25,873 nucleotides of DNA from Cristatella mucedo (GCA_009760855.2 WPIO01000558.1:1-25873); one strand, 5' to 3'. Numbered from the stretch's first letter, positions 1-12,206 are shown. The notes: generated by a model from the sequence alone, not told the origin. Numbers and translations are program-made.

Positions 1-2130
1 ATTACGCGATCTGCTGCGAACTCGTGCGAAACGTGTTATTTACGTGCGAAATGCTTTAAACATGGTGCAGCACTCTGCTGCCAGCCAGTGCACGCTCCGA
101 TATGTAGATTCGATGTTTCTACATATTCCGCGATCTGCTGCGAACTCTTGCGAAATGTGTTATTTACGTGCGAAATGTTTTAAACATGGTGCAGCACTCT
201 GCTGCCAGCCAGCACACGCTCCGACATGCAGATTTGAACTTTCTAGATATTTAGCGATCTGCTGCGAACTCGTGCGAAATGTGTTATTCGAGTGCGAAAT
301 GCTCAAAACAAGGTGCAGCACTCTGCTGCCAGCCAGCACACGCTCCGACATGCAGATTTGAACTTTCTACATATTCCGCGATCTGCTGCGAACTCGTGCG
401 AAACGTGTTATTTACGTGCGAAATGCTTTAAACATGGTGCAGCACTCTGCTGCCAGCCAGCGCACGCTCCGATATGTAGATTCGAAGTTTCTACATATTC
501 CGCGATCTGCTGCGAACTCGTGCGAAACGTGTTATTTACGTGCGAAATGCTTAAAACATGGTACAGCACTCTGCTGCTAGCCAGAGCACGCTTTGATATG
601 TAGATTCGAACTTTCTAGATATTCCGCGATCTGCTGCAAACTCGTGCGAAATGTGTTATTATTCGAGTGCGAAATGCTCAAAACAAGGTGCAGCACTTTT
701 CTGCCAGCCAGCGCACGCTCCGATATGTAGATTTGAAGTTTCTACATATTCCGTGATCTGCTGCGATTTTGTGCGAAACGTGTTATTTACGTGCGAAATG
801 CTTTAAACATGGTGCAGCACTCTGCTGCCAGCCAGCACACGCTCCGATATGTAGATTCGAAGTTTCTACACATTCCGCGATCTGGTGCGAACTCGTGCGA
901 AACGTGTTATTTACGTGCGAAATGCTTTAAATATGGTGCAGCACTCTGCTGCCAGTCAGCGCTCGCTCCGACATGAAGATTTGAGGTGTCTACATATTCC
1001 GCGATCTGCTGCGAACTCGTGCGAAACGTGTTATTTACGTGCGAACTGCTTTAAACATGGTGCATCACTCTGCTGCCAGCCAGCACACGCTCCGACATGC
1101 AGATTTGAACTTTCTAGATATTTAGCGATCTGCTGCGAACTCGTGCGAAATGTGTTATTCGAGTGCGAAATCTCAAAACAAGGTGCAGCACTCTGCTGCC
1201 AGCCAGTGCATGCTCCTAAATGTAGATTTGAAGTTTCTACATTTTCCGCGATCTGCTGCGAACTCGTGCGAAACGTGTTATTTACGTGCGAAATGCTTTA
1301 AACATGGTGCAGCACTCTGCTGCCAGCCAGCACACGCTCCGATATGTAGATTCGAAGTTTCTACATATTCCGCGATCTGCTGCGAACTCGTGCAGAACGT
1401 GTTATTTACGTGCGAAATGCTTTAAACAAGGTGCAGCACTCTGCTGCCAGCCAGCGCACGCTCCGACATGCAGATTTAAAGTTTCTACATATTCAGCGAT
1501 CTGCTGCGAACTCGTGCGAAACGTGTTATTTACGTGCGAAATGCTTTAAACATGGTGCAGCACTCTGCTGCTAGCCAGTGCACGCTCCGACATGCAGATA
1601 TGAAGTTTCTAGATATTCCGCGATCTGCTGCGAACTCGTGCGAAATGTGTTATTCGAGTCGAAATGCTTTAAACATGGTGCAGCACTCTGCTGCCAGCCA
1701 GTGCACGCTCCGAAATGTAGATTTGAAGTTTCTACATATTCCGCGATCTGCTGCGAACTCGTGCGAAACGTGTTATTTACGTGCGAAATGCTTTAAACAT
1801 GGTGCAGCACTCTGCTGCTAGCCAGCGCACGCTTCGATATGTAGATTTAAACTTTCTAGATATTCCGCGATCTGCTGCAAACTCGTGCGAAATGTATTAT
1901 TCGAGTGCGAAATGCTCAAAACAAGGTGCAGCACTTTTCTGCCAGCCAGAGCACGCTCCGAAATGTAGATTTGAAGTTTTTACATATTCCGTGATCTGCT
2001 GCGATTTTGTGCGAAACGTGTTATTTACGTGCGAAATGCTTTAAACATGGTGCAGCACTCTGCTGCCAGCCAGCACACGCTCCGATATGTAGATTCGATG
2101 TTTCTACATATTCCGCGATCTGCTGCGAAC
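1..2130. repeat. Block V, copy 1: ordered mosaic of about 17 variant monomers
   Basis: Marker variants follow one another in this order: ATTCGATGTTT (about 110), TTAGCG (250), TTCGAG (287), ACTTAAAACATGGTAC (550), a TTTTCTGCC unit (698), GCGATTTTG (773), CATCAC (1063), TTAGCG (1123), AATCTCAAAAC (1169), GTGCATGCTCCTAAATG (1206), ACATTTTCCG (1238), ATTCAGCG (1490), a CAGATATGAAG unit (1593), GCAAACTCG with AAATGTATTA (1878), and a second GCGATTTTG (2002). The same order recurs at 7320-9450 and, in part, at 17252-19020. This copy has a private 3-bp ATT insertion near 659 and a private TGAAG/GTGTC monomer near 975. Confidence 0.85.
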
Positions 2131-3080
2131 TCGTGCGAAACGTGTTATTTACGTGCGAAATGCTTTAAACATGGTGCAGCACTCTGCTGCCAGCCAGCAC
2201 ACGCTCCGATATGTAGATTCGAAGTTTCTACATATTCCGCGATCTGCTGCGAACTCGTGCGAAACGTGTTATTTACGTGCGAAATGCTTTAAACAAGGTG
2301 CAGCACTCTGCTGCCAGCCAGCGCACGCTCCGATATGTAGATTCGAAGTTTCTACATATTCCGCGATCTGCTGCGAACTCGTGCGAAACGTGTTATTTAC
2401 GTGCGAAATGCTTTAAACATGGTGCAGCACTCTGCTGCCAGCCAGCGCACGCTCCGATATGTAGATTTGAAGTTTCTACATATTCCGCGATCTGCTGCGA
2501 ACTCGTGCGAAATGTGTTATTTACGTGCGAAATGCTCAAAACATGGTGCAGCACTCTGCTGCCAGCCAGCGCACGCTCCGATATGTAGATTCGAAGTTTC
2601 TACATATTCCGCGATCTGCTGCGAACTCGTGCGAAACGTGTTATTTACGTGCGAAATGCTTTAAACAAGGTGCAGCACTCTGCTGCAAGCCAGCGCACGC
2701 TCCGATATGTAGATTCGAAGTTTCTACATATTCCGCGATCTGCTGCGAACTCGTGCGAAACGTGTTATTTACGTGCGAAATGCTTTAAACATGGTGCAGC
2801 ACTCTGCTGCCAGCCAGCACACGCTCCGATATGTAGATTCGAAGTTTCTACATATTCCGCGATCTGCTGCGAACTCGTGCGAAATGTGTTATTTACGTGC
2901 GAAATGCTTCAAAAAACATGGTGCAGCACTCTGCTGCCAGCCAGCGCACGCTCCGATATGTAGATTCGAAGTTTCTACATATTCCGCGATCTGCTGCGAA
3001 CTCGTGCGAAACGTGTTATTTACGTGCGAAATGCTTTAAACATGGTGCAGCACTCTGCTGCCAGCCAGCACACGCTCCGA
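2130..3080. repeat. Homogeneous run of type A monomers
   Basis: Consecutive monomers starting at 2153, 2277, 2401, 2525, 2649, 2773 and 2897 differ mainly at three places: CACACG versus CGCACG, ACATGG versus ACAAGG, and AAACGTG versus AAATGTG. There is a +3 insertion of A at about 2908-2917. The run ends in an aberrant monomer near 3080-3112, where the segment after CGACATG is changed to GAGATTGATC followed by a TATATATA stretch. Confidence 0.8.
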
Positions 3081-3395
3081 CATGAGATTGATCTTTCTAT
3101 ATATATTCCGCGATCTGCTGCGAACTCGTGCGAAATGTGTTATTCGAGTGCGAAATGCTCAAAACAAGGTGCAGCACTCTGCTGCCAGCCAGTGCATGCT
3201 CCTAAATGTAGATTTGAAGTTTCTACATATTCCGCGATCTGCTGCGAACTCGTGCGAAACGTGTTATTTACGTGCGAAATGCTTTAAACATGGTGCAGCA
3301 CTCTGCTGCCAGCCAGCACACGCTCCGATATGTAGATTCGATGTTTCTACATATTCCGCGATCTGCTGCGAACTCGTGCGAAACGTGTTATTTAC

Positions 3396-3519
3396 GTGCG
3401 AAATGTTTAAAACATGGTGAATCACTCTGCTGCCAGCCAGTGCACGCTCCGATATGTACATTCGAAGTTTCTACATATTCCACGATCTGCTGCGAACTCG
3501 TGCGAAACGTGTTATTTAC
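3396..3519. repeat. GTGAATCAC variant monomer, copy 1
   Basis: This unit carries GTTTAAAACATGGTGAATCA together with TGTACATTCG. The combination is seen in full only here and in the monomers starting at 4884, 13572 and 14812. Copies 1 and 2 are 1488 bp apart, exactly 12 monomers. Copies 3 and 4 are 1240 bp apart, exactly 10. In copies 1 and 2 the unit continues into TTCCACGATC; in copies 3 and 4 it continues into the consensus TTCCGCGATC. Confidence 0.85.
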
Positions 3520-4883
3520 GTGCAAAATGCTTAAAACATGGTGCAGCACTCTGCTGCCATCCTGCACACGCTCCGAAACGCAGATTTAAACTTTCTAGAT
3601 ATTCCGCGATCTGCTGCGAACTCGTGCGAAATGTGTTATTCGAGTGCGAAATGCTCAAAACAAGGTGCAGCAGTCTGCTGCCAGCCATCGCACGCTCCTA
3701 AATGTGGATTTGAAGTTTCTACATATTCCGCGATCTGCTGCGAACTCGTGCGAAACGTGTTATTTACGTGCGAAATGCTTTAAACATGGTGCAGCACTCT
3801 GCTGCCAGCCAGCTCACGCTTCGATATGTAGATTTAAACTTTCTAGATATTCCGCGATCTGCTGCAAACTCGTGCGAAACGTATTATTTACGTGCGAAAT
3901 GCTCAAAACAAGGTGCAGCACTTTGCTGCCAGCCAGAGCACGCTCCGAAATGTAGATTTGAAGTTTCTACATATTCCGCGATCTGCTGCGAACTGAAATG
4001 TGTTATTTACGTGCGAAATGCTTTAAACTAGGTGCAGCACTCTGCTGCCAGCCAGCGCACGCTCCGATATGTAGATTCGAAGTTTATACATATTCCGCGA
4101 TCTGCTGCGAACTCGTGCGAAACGTGTTATTTACGTGCGAAATGCTTTAAACATGGTGCAGCACTCTGCTGCCAGCCAGCACACGCTCCGATATGTAGAT
4201 TCGAAGTTTCTACATATTCCGCGATCTGCTGCGAACTCGTGCGAAATGTGTTATTTACGTGCGAAATGCTTTAAAACATGGTGCAGCACTCTGCTGCCAG
4301 CCAGCGCACGCTCCGATATGTAGATTCGAAGTTTCTACATATTCCGCGATCTGCTGCGAAGTAGTGCGAAACGTGTTATTTACGTGCGAAATGCTTTAAA
4401 CTAGGTGCAGCACTCTGCTGCTGCCAGCCAGCACACGCTCCGATATGTAGATTCGATGTTTCTACATATTCCGCGATCTGCTGCGAACTCGTGCGAAACG
4501 TGTTATTTACGTGCGAAATGCTTTAAACATGGTGCAGCACTCTGCTGCCAGCCAGCGCACGCTCCGATATGTAGATTCGATGTTTCTACATATTCCGCGA
4601 TCTGCTGCGAACTCGTGCGAAACGTGTTATTTACGTGCGAAATGCTTTAAACATGGTGCAGCACTCTGCTGCCAGCCAGCGCACGCTCCGATATGTAGAT
4701 TCGAAGTTTCTACATATTCCGCGATCTGCTGCGAACTCGTGCGAAACGTGTTATTTACGTGCGAAATGCTTTAAACAAGGTGCAGCACTCTGCTGCCAGC
4801 CAGCGCACGCTCCGAAATGTAGATTTCGAAGTTTCTACATATTCCGCGATCTGCTGCGAACTCGTGCGAAACGTGTTATTTAC

Positions 4884-5007
4884 GTGCGAAATGTTTAAAA
4901 CATGGTGAATCACTCTGCTGCCAGCCAGTGCACGCTCCGATATGTACATTCGAAGTTTCTACATATTCCACGATCTGCTGCGAACTAGTGCGAAACGTGT
5001 TATTTAC
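4884..5007. repeat. GTGAATCAC variant monomer, copy 2
   Basis: It carries the same paired signature as the unit at 3396, 12 monomers downstream. It is followed by a GAACTAGTG segment. The preceding monomer has an extra T (GATTTCGAAG near 4825), and the monomer before copy 4 has the same kind of insertion (GATTTCGATG near 14752). That makes 4760-5000 and 14690-14940 likely relatives. Confidence 0.8.
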
Positions 5008-5564
5008 GTGCGAAATGTTTTAAACATAGTGCAGCACTCTGCTGCCAGTCAGCGCACGCTCCGACATGCAGATTTGGAGTTTCTACATATTTAGCGATCT
5101 GCTGCGAACTCGTGCGAAACGTGTTATTTACGTGCGAAATGCTTAAAACAAGGTGCAGCACTCTGCTGCCAGCCAGCACACGCTCCGACATGCAGATTTG
5201 AACTTTCTACATATTCCGCGATCTGCTGCGAACTCGTGCGAAATGTGTTATTTACGTGCGAAATGCTTTAAACAAGGTGCAGCACTCTGCTGCCAGCCAG
5301 AGCACGCTCCGACATGTAGATTTGAAGTTTCTACATATTCCGCGATCTGCTGCGAACGCGTGCGAAACGTGTTATTTACGTGCGAAATGCTTTAAACATT
5401 GTGCAGCACTCTGCTGCTAGCCAGCTCACGCTTCGATATGTAGATTTAAACTTTCTAGATATTCCGCGATCTGCTGCAAACTCGTGCGAAATGTATTATT
5501 CGAGTGCGAAATGCTCAAAACAAGGTGCAGCACTTTTCTGCCAGCCAGAGCACGCTCCTAAATG

Positions 5565-7100
5565 TAGATTTGAAGTTTTACCATATTCCGCAATCTCCTG
5601 CGAACTTGTGTGAAACGTGTTATTTACGTGCGAAATGCTTTAAACAAGGTGCAGCACTCTTCTGCCAGCCTGCTCACGCTCCGATATGTAGATTCGAAGT
5701 TTCTACATATTCCGCGATCTGCTGCGAACTCGTGCAAAACGTGTTATTTACGTGCGAAATGCTTTAAACATGGTGCATCACTCTGCTGCCAGCCAGCACA
5801 CGCTCCGACATGCAGATTTGAACTTTCTAGATATTTAGCGATCTGCTGCAAACTCGTGCGAAATGTATTATTCGAGTGCGAAATGCTCAAAACAAGGTGC
5901 AGCACTCTTCTGGCAGCCAGCGCACGCTCCTAAATGTAGATTTGAAGTTTCTACATATTGTGCGATCTGCTGCGAACTTGTGCGAAACGTTTTATTTACG
6001 TGCGAAATGCTTTAAACATGGTGCAGCACTCTGCTGCAAGCCAGGACACGCTCCGACATGCAGATTTGAACTTTCTAGATATTCCGTGATCCGCTGGCAA
6101 GTCGTGCGAAATGTGTTATTGATGTGCGAAATCCTTGAAACAACGTGCAGCACTCTGCTGCCAGTCAGCTCACGCTCCGACATGCATATTTGAAGTTTGT
6201 AGATACTCAGCGATCTGCTGCGAACTACTGCCAAATGTGTTATTTACGTGCGAAATGATTGAAACAAGGTGCAGCACTCTGCTGCCAGCCAGCGGACGCT
6301 CCGATATGTAGATTTAAAGTTTCTACATATTCCGTGATCTGCTGCGAAGTTGTTTGAAACGTGTTTTTTACGTGCGAAATGCTTTAAACATGGTGCAGCA
6401 CTCTTCTGCAAGCAAGCACACGCTCCGACATGCAGATTTGACTTTCTAGATATTCCGCGATCTGCTGCGAACTCGTGCAAAACGTGTTATTTACGTGCGA
6501 AATGCTTTAAACAAGGTGCAGCACACTGCTGCCAGCAAGTGCGTGCTCCAACATGCAGATTTAAAGTTTCTACATATTCAGCGATCTGCTGCGAACTCGT
6601 TCGAAACGTGTTATTTACGTGCGAAGTGCTTTAAACATGGTGCAGCAGTCTGCTGCTAGGCAGCGCACGCTCCGACATGCAGATATGAAGTTTCTAGATA
6701 TTCCGCGATCTGCTGCGAACTCGTGCGAAATGTGTTATTCCAGTCCGAAATGCCTTAAACAAGGTACAGCACTCTGCTGCCAGCCAGTGCACGCTCCGAT
6801 ATGTACATTCGAAGTTTCTACATATTCCACGATCTGCTGAGAAGTAGTGCGAAACGTGTTATTTACGTGCGAAATGCTTTAAAGTAGGTGCAGCACTCTG
6901 CTGCCAGCCAGTGCCCGCTCCGATATGTAGATTCGAAGTTTCTACATATTCCGCAATCTGCTACGAACTCGTGCGAAATGTGTTATTTACGTGCGAAATG
7001 CTTTAAACATGGTGCTGCACTCTTCTGCCAGCCAGCTCACGCTCCGATATGTAGATTCGAAGTTTCTACATATTCCGCGATCTGCTGCGAACTCGTGCAA
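5565..7100. repeat. Block W, copy 1: most diverged monomers
   Basis: About 12 monomers carry changes found almost nowhere else: ATATTGTGCG (5957), CGTTTTATTTAC (5988), GATCCGCTGGCAAG (6089), ATTGATGTGCG (6118), CCTTGAAACAACG (6133), TTTGTAGATACTCAG (6195), ACTACTGCCAAATG (6226), ATGATTGAAAC (6256), CAGCGGACG (6290), GTTGTTTGAAAC (6348), TTCCAGTCCG (6737) and GCAATCTGCTACG (6953). All recur in the same order at 22600-24060. Upstream, 5380-5560 matches the end of block V (9102-9300), so W joins onto a V-like end. Confidence 0.87.
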
Positions 7101-7319
7101 AACGTGTTATTTACGTGCGAAATGCTTTAAACATGGTACAGCACTCTGCTGCCAGCCTGCGCAGGCTTCAATATGTAGATTTGAACTTTCTAGATATTCC
7201 GCGATCTGCTGCAAACTCGTGCGAAATGTATTATTCGAGTGCGAAATGCTCAAAACAAGGTGCAGCACTCTTCTGACAGCCAGAGCACGCTCCGATATGT
7301 AGATTCGAAGTTTCTACAT

Positions 7320-9450
7320 ATTCCGCGATCTGCTGCGAACTCGTGCGAAACGTGTTATTTACGTGCGAAATGCTTTAAACATGGTGCTGCACTCTGCTGC
7401 CAGCCAGTGCACGCTCCGATATGTAGATTCGATGTTTCTACATATTCCGCGATCTGCTGCGAACTCGTGCGAAACGTGTTATTTACGTGCGAAATGTTTT
7501 TAACATGGTGCATCACTCTGCTGCCAGCCAGCACACGCTCCGACATGCAGATTTGAACTTTCTAGATATTTAGCGATCTGCTGCGAACTCGTGCGAAATG
7601 TGTTATTCGAGTGCGAAATGCTCAAAACAAGGTGCAGCACTCTGCTGCCAGCCAGCACACGCTCCGACATGCAGATTTGAACTTTCTACATATTCCGCGA
7701 TCTGCTGAGAACTCGTGCGAAATGTGTTATTTACGTGCGAAATGCTTTAAACATGGTGCAGCACTCTGCTGCCAGCCAGCGCACGCTCCGATATGTAGAT
7801 TCGAAGTTTCTACATATTCTGCGTTCTGCTGCGAACTCGTGCGAAACGTGTTATTTACGTGCGAAATGCTTAAAACATGGTACAGCACTCTGCTGCTAGC
7901 CAGAGCACGCTTTGATATGTAGATTTAAACTTTCTAGATATTCCGCGATCTGCTGCAAACTCGTGCGAAATGTATTATTCGAGTGCGAAATGCTCAAAAC
8001 AAGGTGCAGCACTTTTCTGCCAGCCAGCGCACGCTCCTAAATGTAGATTTGAAGTTTTTACATATTCCGTGATCTGCTGCGATTTTGTGCGAAACGTGTT
8101 ATTTACGTGCGAAATGCTTTAAACATGGTGCAGCACTCTGCTGCCAGCCAGCACACGCTCCGATATGGAGATTCGATGTTTCTACATATTCCGCGATCTG
8201 CTGCGAACTCGTGCGAAATGTGTTATTTACGTCCGAAATGCTTTAAATATGGTGCAGCACTCTGCTGCCAGCCAGCGCACGCTCCGATATGTAGATTCGA
8301 AGTATCTACATATTCCGCGATCTGCTGCGAAGTAGTGCGAAACGTGTTTTTTACGTGCGAAATGCTTTAAACATGGTGCATCACTCTGCTGCCAGCCAGC
8401 ACACGCTCCGACATGCAGATTTGAACTTTCTAGATATTTAGCGATCTGCTGCGAACTCGTGCGAAATGTGTTATTCGAGTGCGAAATCTCAAAACAAGGT
8501 GCAGCACTCACTCTGCTGCCAGCCAGTGCATGCTCCTAAATGTAGATTTGAAGTTTCTACATTTTCCGCGATCTCCTGCGAACTCGTGCAAAACGTGTCA
8601 TTTACGTGCGAAATGCTTTAAACATGGTGCAGCACTCTGCTGCCAGCCAGCACACGCTCCTATATGTAGATTCGAAGTTTCTACATTTTCCGCGATCTCC
8701 TGCGAACTCGTGCAAAACGTGTTATTTACGTGCGAAATGCTTTAAACAAGGTGCAGCACACTGCTGCCAGCAAGTGCACGCTCCGACATGCAGATTTAAA
8801 GTTTCTACATATTCAGCGATCTGCTGCGAACTCGTGCGAAACGTGTTATTTACGCCCAAAGTGCTTTAAACGTGGTGCAGCAGTCTGCTGCTAGCCAGTG
8901 CACGCTCCGACATGCAGATATGAAGTTTCTAGATATTCCGCGATCTGCTGCGAACTCGTGCGAAATGTGTTATTCGAGTCCAAAATGCTCAAAACAAGGT
9001 ACAGCACTCTGCTGCCAGCCAGAGCACGCTCTGAAATGTAGATTTGAAGTTTTACCATATTCCGCGATCTGCTGCGAACGCGTGCGAAACGTGTTATTTA
9101 CGTGCGAAATGCTTTAAACATTGTGCAGCACTCTGCTGCTAGCCAGCTCACGCTTCGATATGTAGATTTAAACTTTCTAGATATTCCGCGATCTGCTGCA
9201 AACTCGTGCGAAATGTATTATTCGAGTGCGAAATGCTCAAAACAAGGTGCAGCACTTTTCTGCCAGCCAGAGCACGCTCCGAAATGTAGATTTGAAGTTT
9301 TTACATATTCCGTGATCTGCTGCGATTTTGTGCGAAACGTGTTATTTACGTGCGAAATGCTTTAAACATGGTGCAGCACTCTGCTGCCAGCCAGCACACG
9401 CTCCGATATGTAGATTCGATGTTTCTACATATTCCGCGATCTGCTGCGAA
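7320..9450. repeat. Block V, copy 2
   Basis: It is colinear with copy 1: the TTCGAG markers at 7606, 7978, 8474, 8973 and 9221 pair with 287, 662, 1158, 1653 and 1900. The offset stays at 7316-7321 bp, and small private indels explain the drift. One of these is the extra ACTC repeat near 8510. It is closer to copy 3 than to copy 1, sharing TTTTTAACATGG (7498 and 17430), ATTCTGCGTTCTG (7817 and 17749), GCATCTCC-type ATCTCCTGCG (8573 and 18500), GTGTCATTTACG (8596 and 18525), and TTTACGCCC followed by GTGC (8850 and 18780). Confidence 0.87.
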
Positions 9451-10260
9451 GTAGTGCGAAACGTGTTATTTACGTGCGAAATGCTTTAAACTAGGTGCAG
9501 CACTCTGCTGCCAGCCAGCGCACGCTCCGATATGTAGATTCGAAGTTTATACATGTTACGCGATCTGCTGCGAACTCGTGCGAAACGTGTTATTTACGTG
9601 CGAAATGCTTTAAACATGGTGCAGCACTCTGCTGCCAGCCAGCACACGCTCCGATATGTAGATTCGAAGTTTCTACATATTCCCCGATCTGCTGCGAAGT
9701 AGTGCGAAACGTGTTATTTACGTGCGAAATGCTTTAAACTAGGTGCAGCACTCTGCTGCCAGCCAGCGCACGCTGCGATATGTACATTCGAAGTTTCTAC
9801 ATATTCCGCGATTTGCTGCGAAGTAGTGCGAAACGTGTTATTTACGTGCGAAATGCTTTAAACTAGGTGCAGCACTCTGCTGCCAGCCAGCACACGCTCC
9901 GATAAGTAGATTCGATGTTTCTACATATTCCGCGATCGGCTGCGAATTGGTGCGAAACGTGTTCTTTACGTGCGAAATGCTTTAAACATGGTGCAGCACT
10001 CTGCTGCCAGCCAGCACACGCTCCGATATGTAGATTCGATGTTTCTACATATTCCGCGATCTGCTGGGAACTCGTGCGAAATGTGTTTTTTACGTGCGAA
10101 ATGCTTTAAACATGGTGCAGCACTCTGCTTCCAGCCAGCGCACGCTCCGATATGTAGATTCGAAGTTTCTACATATTCCGCGATTTGCTGCGAAGTAGTG
10201 CGAAACGTGTTATTTACGTGCGAAATGCCTTAAACTAGGTGCAGCACTGTGCTGCCAGCC
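9430..10260. repeat. Local expansion of the GAAGTAG / CTAGG variant
   Basis: GCGAAGTAGTGCG replaces GCGAACTCGTGCG with GTAG at 9451, 9699, 9823 and 10195, which are steps of 248, 124 and 372 bp. In each case the next monomer begins CTTTAAACTAGG (the last with CCTTAAACTAGG). Both 9823 and 10195 also carry ATTTGCTG. A TACATGTTACGCGATC junction occurs at 9553 and 10297, exactly 744 bp (6 monomers) apart. These whole-monomer distances look like recent unequal exchange acting on a small set of units. The window's first bases (ATTACGCGATC) fit the same junction type. Confidence 0.8.
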
Positions 10261-12206
10261 AGCGCACGATGCGATATGTAGATTCGAAGTTTCTACATGT
10301 TACGCGATCTGCTGCGAACTCGTGCGAAACGTGTTATTCACGTGCGAAATGCTTTAAACATGGTGCTGCACTCTGCTGCCAGCCAGTGCACGCTCCGATA
10401 TGTAGATTCGATGTTTCTACATATTCCGCGATCTGCTGCGAACTCGTGCGAAACGTGTTATTTACGTGCGAAATGTTTTAAACATGGTGCAGCACTCTGC
10501 TGCCAGCCAGTGCACGCTCCGACATGCAGATTTGAACTTTCTAGATATTTAGCGATCTGCTGCGAACTCGTGCGAAATGTGTTATTCGAGTGCGAAATGC
10601 TCAAAACAAGGTGCAGCACTCTGCTGCCAGCCAGCGCACGCTCCGAAATGTAGATTTGAAGTTTCTACATATTCCGCGATCTGCTGCGAACTCGTGCGAA
10701 ACGTGTTATTTACGTGCGAAATGCTTTAAACATGGTGCAGCACTCTGCTGCCAGCCAGCACACGCTCCGATATGTAGATTCGAACTTTTCTACATATTCC
10801 GCGATCTGCTGCGAACTCGTGCGAAATGTGTTATTTACGTGCGAAATGCTTTAAAACATGGTGCAGCACTCTGCTGCCAGCCAGCGCACGCTCCGATATG
10901 TAGATTCGAAGTTTCTACATATTCCGCGATCTGCTGCGAACTCGTGCGAAACGTGTTATTTACGTGCGAAATGCTTAAAATATGGTGCAGCACTCTGCTG
11001 CCAGCCAGCGCACGCTCCGATATGTAGATTCGAAGTATCTACATATTCCGCGATCTGCTGCGAACTCGTGCGAAACGTGTTATTTACGTGCGAAATGCTT
11101 TAAACATGGTGCAGCACTCTGCTGCCAGCCAGCACACGCTCCGATATGTAGATTTGAAGTTTCTACATATTCCGCGATCTGCTGCGAACTCGTGCGAAAT
11201 GTGTTATTTACGTGCGAAATGCTTTAAAAACAAGGTGCAGCAGCACTCTGCTGCCAGCCACTGCACGCTCCGATATGTAGATTGAAAGTTTCTACATATT
11301 CCGCGATCTGCTGCGAACTCGTGCGAAACGTGTTATTTACGTGCGAAATGCTTTAAACATGGTGCAGCACTCTGCTGCCAGCCAGCACACGCTCCGACAT
11401 GCAGATTTGAAGTTTCTAGATATTCCGCGATCTGCTGCGAACTCGTGCGAAATGTGTTATTTTCGTGCGAAATGCTCAAAACAAGGTGCAGCACTCTGCT
11501 GCCAGCCAGTGCACGCTCCGATATGTAGATTTGAAGTTTCTACATATTCCGCGATCTGCTGCGAAGTCGTGCGAAACGTGTTATTTACGTGCGAAATGCT
11601 TTAAACATGGTGCAGCACTCTGCTGCCAGCCAGCACGCTCCGATATGTAGATTCGAAGTTTTACATATTCCGCGATCTGCTGCGAACTCGTGCGAAACGT
11701 GTTATTTACGTGCGAAATGCTTTAAACATGGTGCAGCACTCTGCTGCCAGCCAGTGCACGCTCCGATATGTAGATTTGAACTTTCTACATATTCCGCGAT
11801 CTGCTGCGAACTCGTGCGAAACGTGTTATTTACGTGCGAAATGCTTTAAACATGGTGCAGCACTCTGCTGCCAGCCAGCGCACGCTCCGATATGTAGATT
11901 TGAAGTTTCTACATATTCCGCGATCTGCTGCGAACTCGTGCGAAACGTGTTATTTACGTGCGAAATGCTTCAAAACAAGGTGCAGCACTCTGCTGCCAGC
12001 CAGAGCACGCTCCGATATGTAGATTCGAAGTTTCTACATATTCCGCGATCTGCTGCGAACTCGTGCGAAACGTGTTATTTACGTGCGAAATGCTTTAAAC
12101 ATGGTGCAGCACTCTGCTGCCAGCCAGCGCACGCTCCGATATGTAGATTCGAAGTTTCTACATATTCCGCGATCTGCTGCGAACTCGTGCGAAACGTGTT
12201 ATTTAC

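Noticed and set aside
5992-6234. Identical 80-codon minus-strand reading frames at 5992-6234 and 23029-23271
   Set aside because: Their identity is explained by the block W duplication. The frame is a by-product of variant monomers lacking the usual reverse-strand stops, not evidence of coding.
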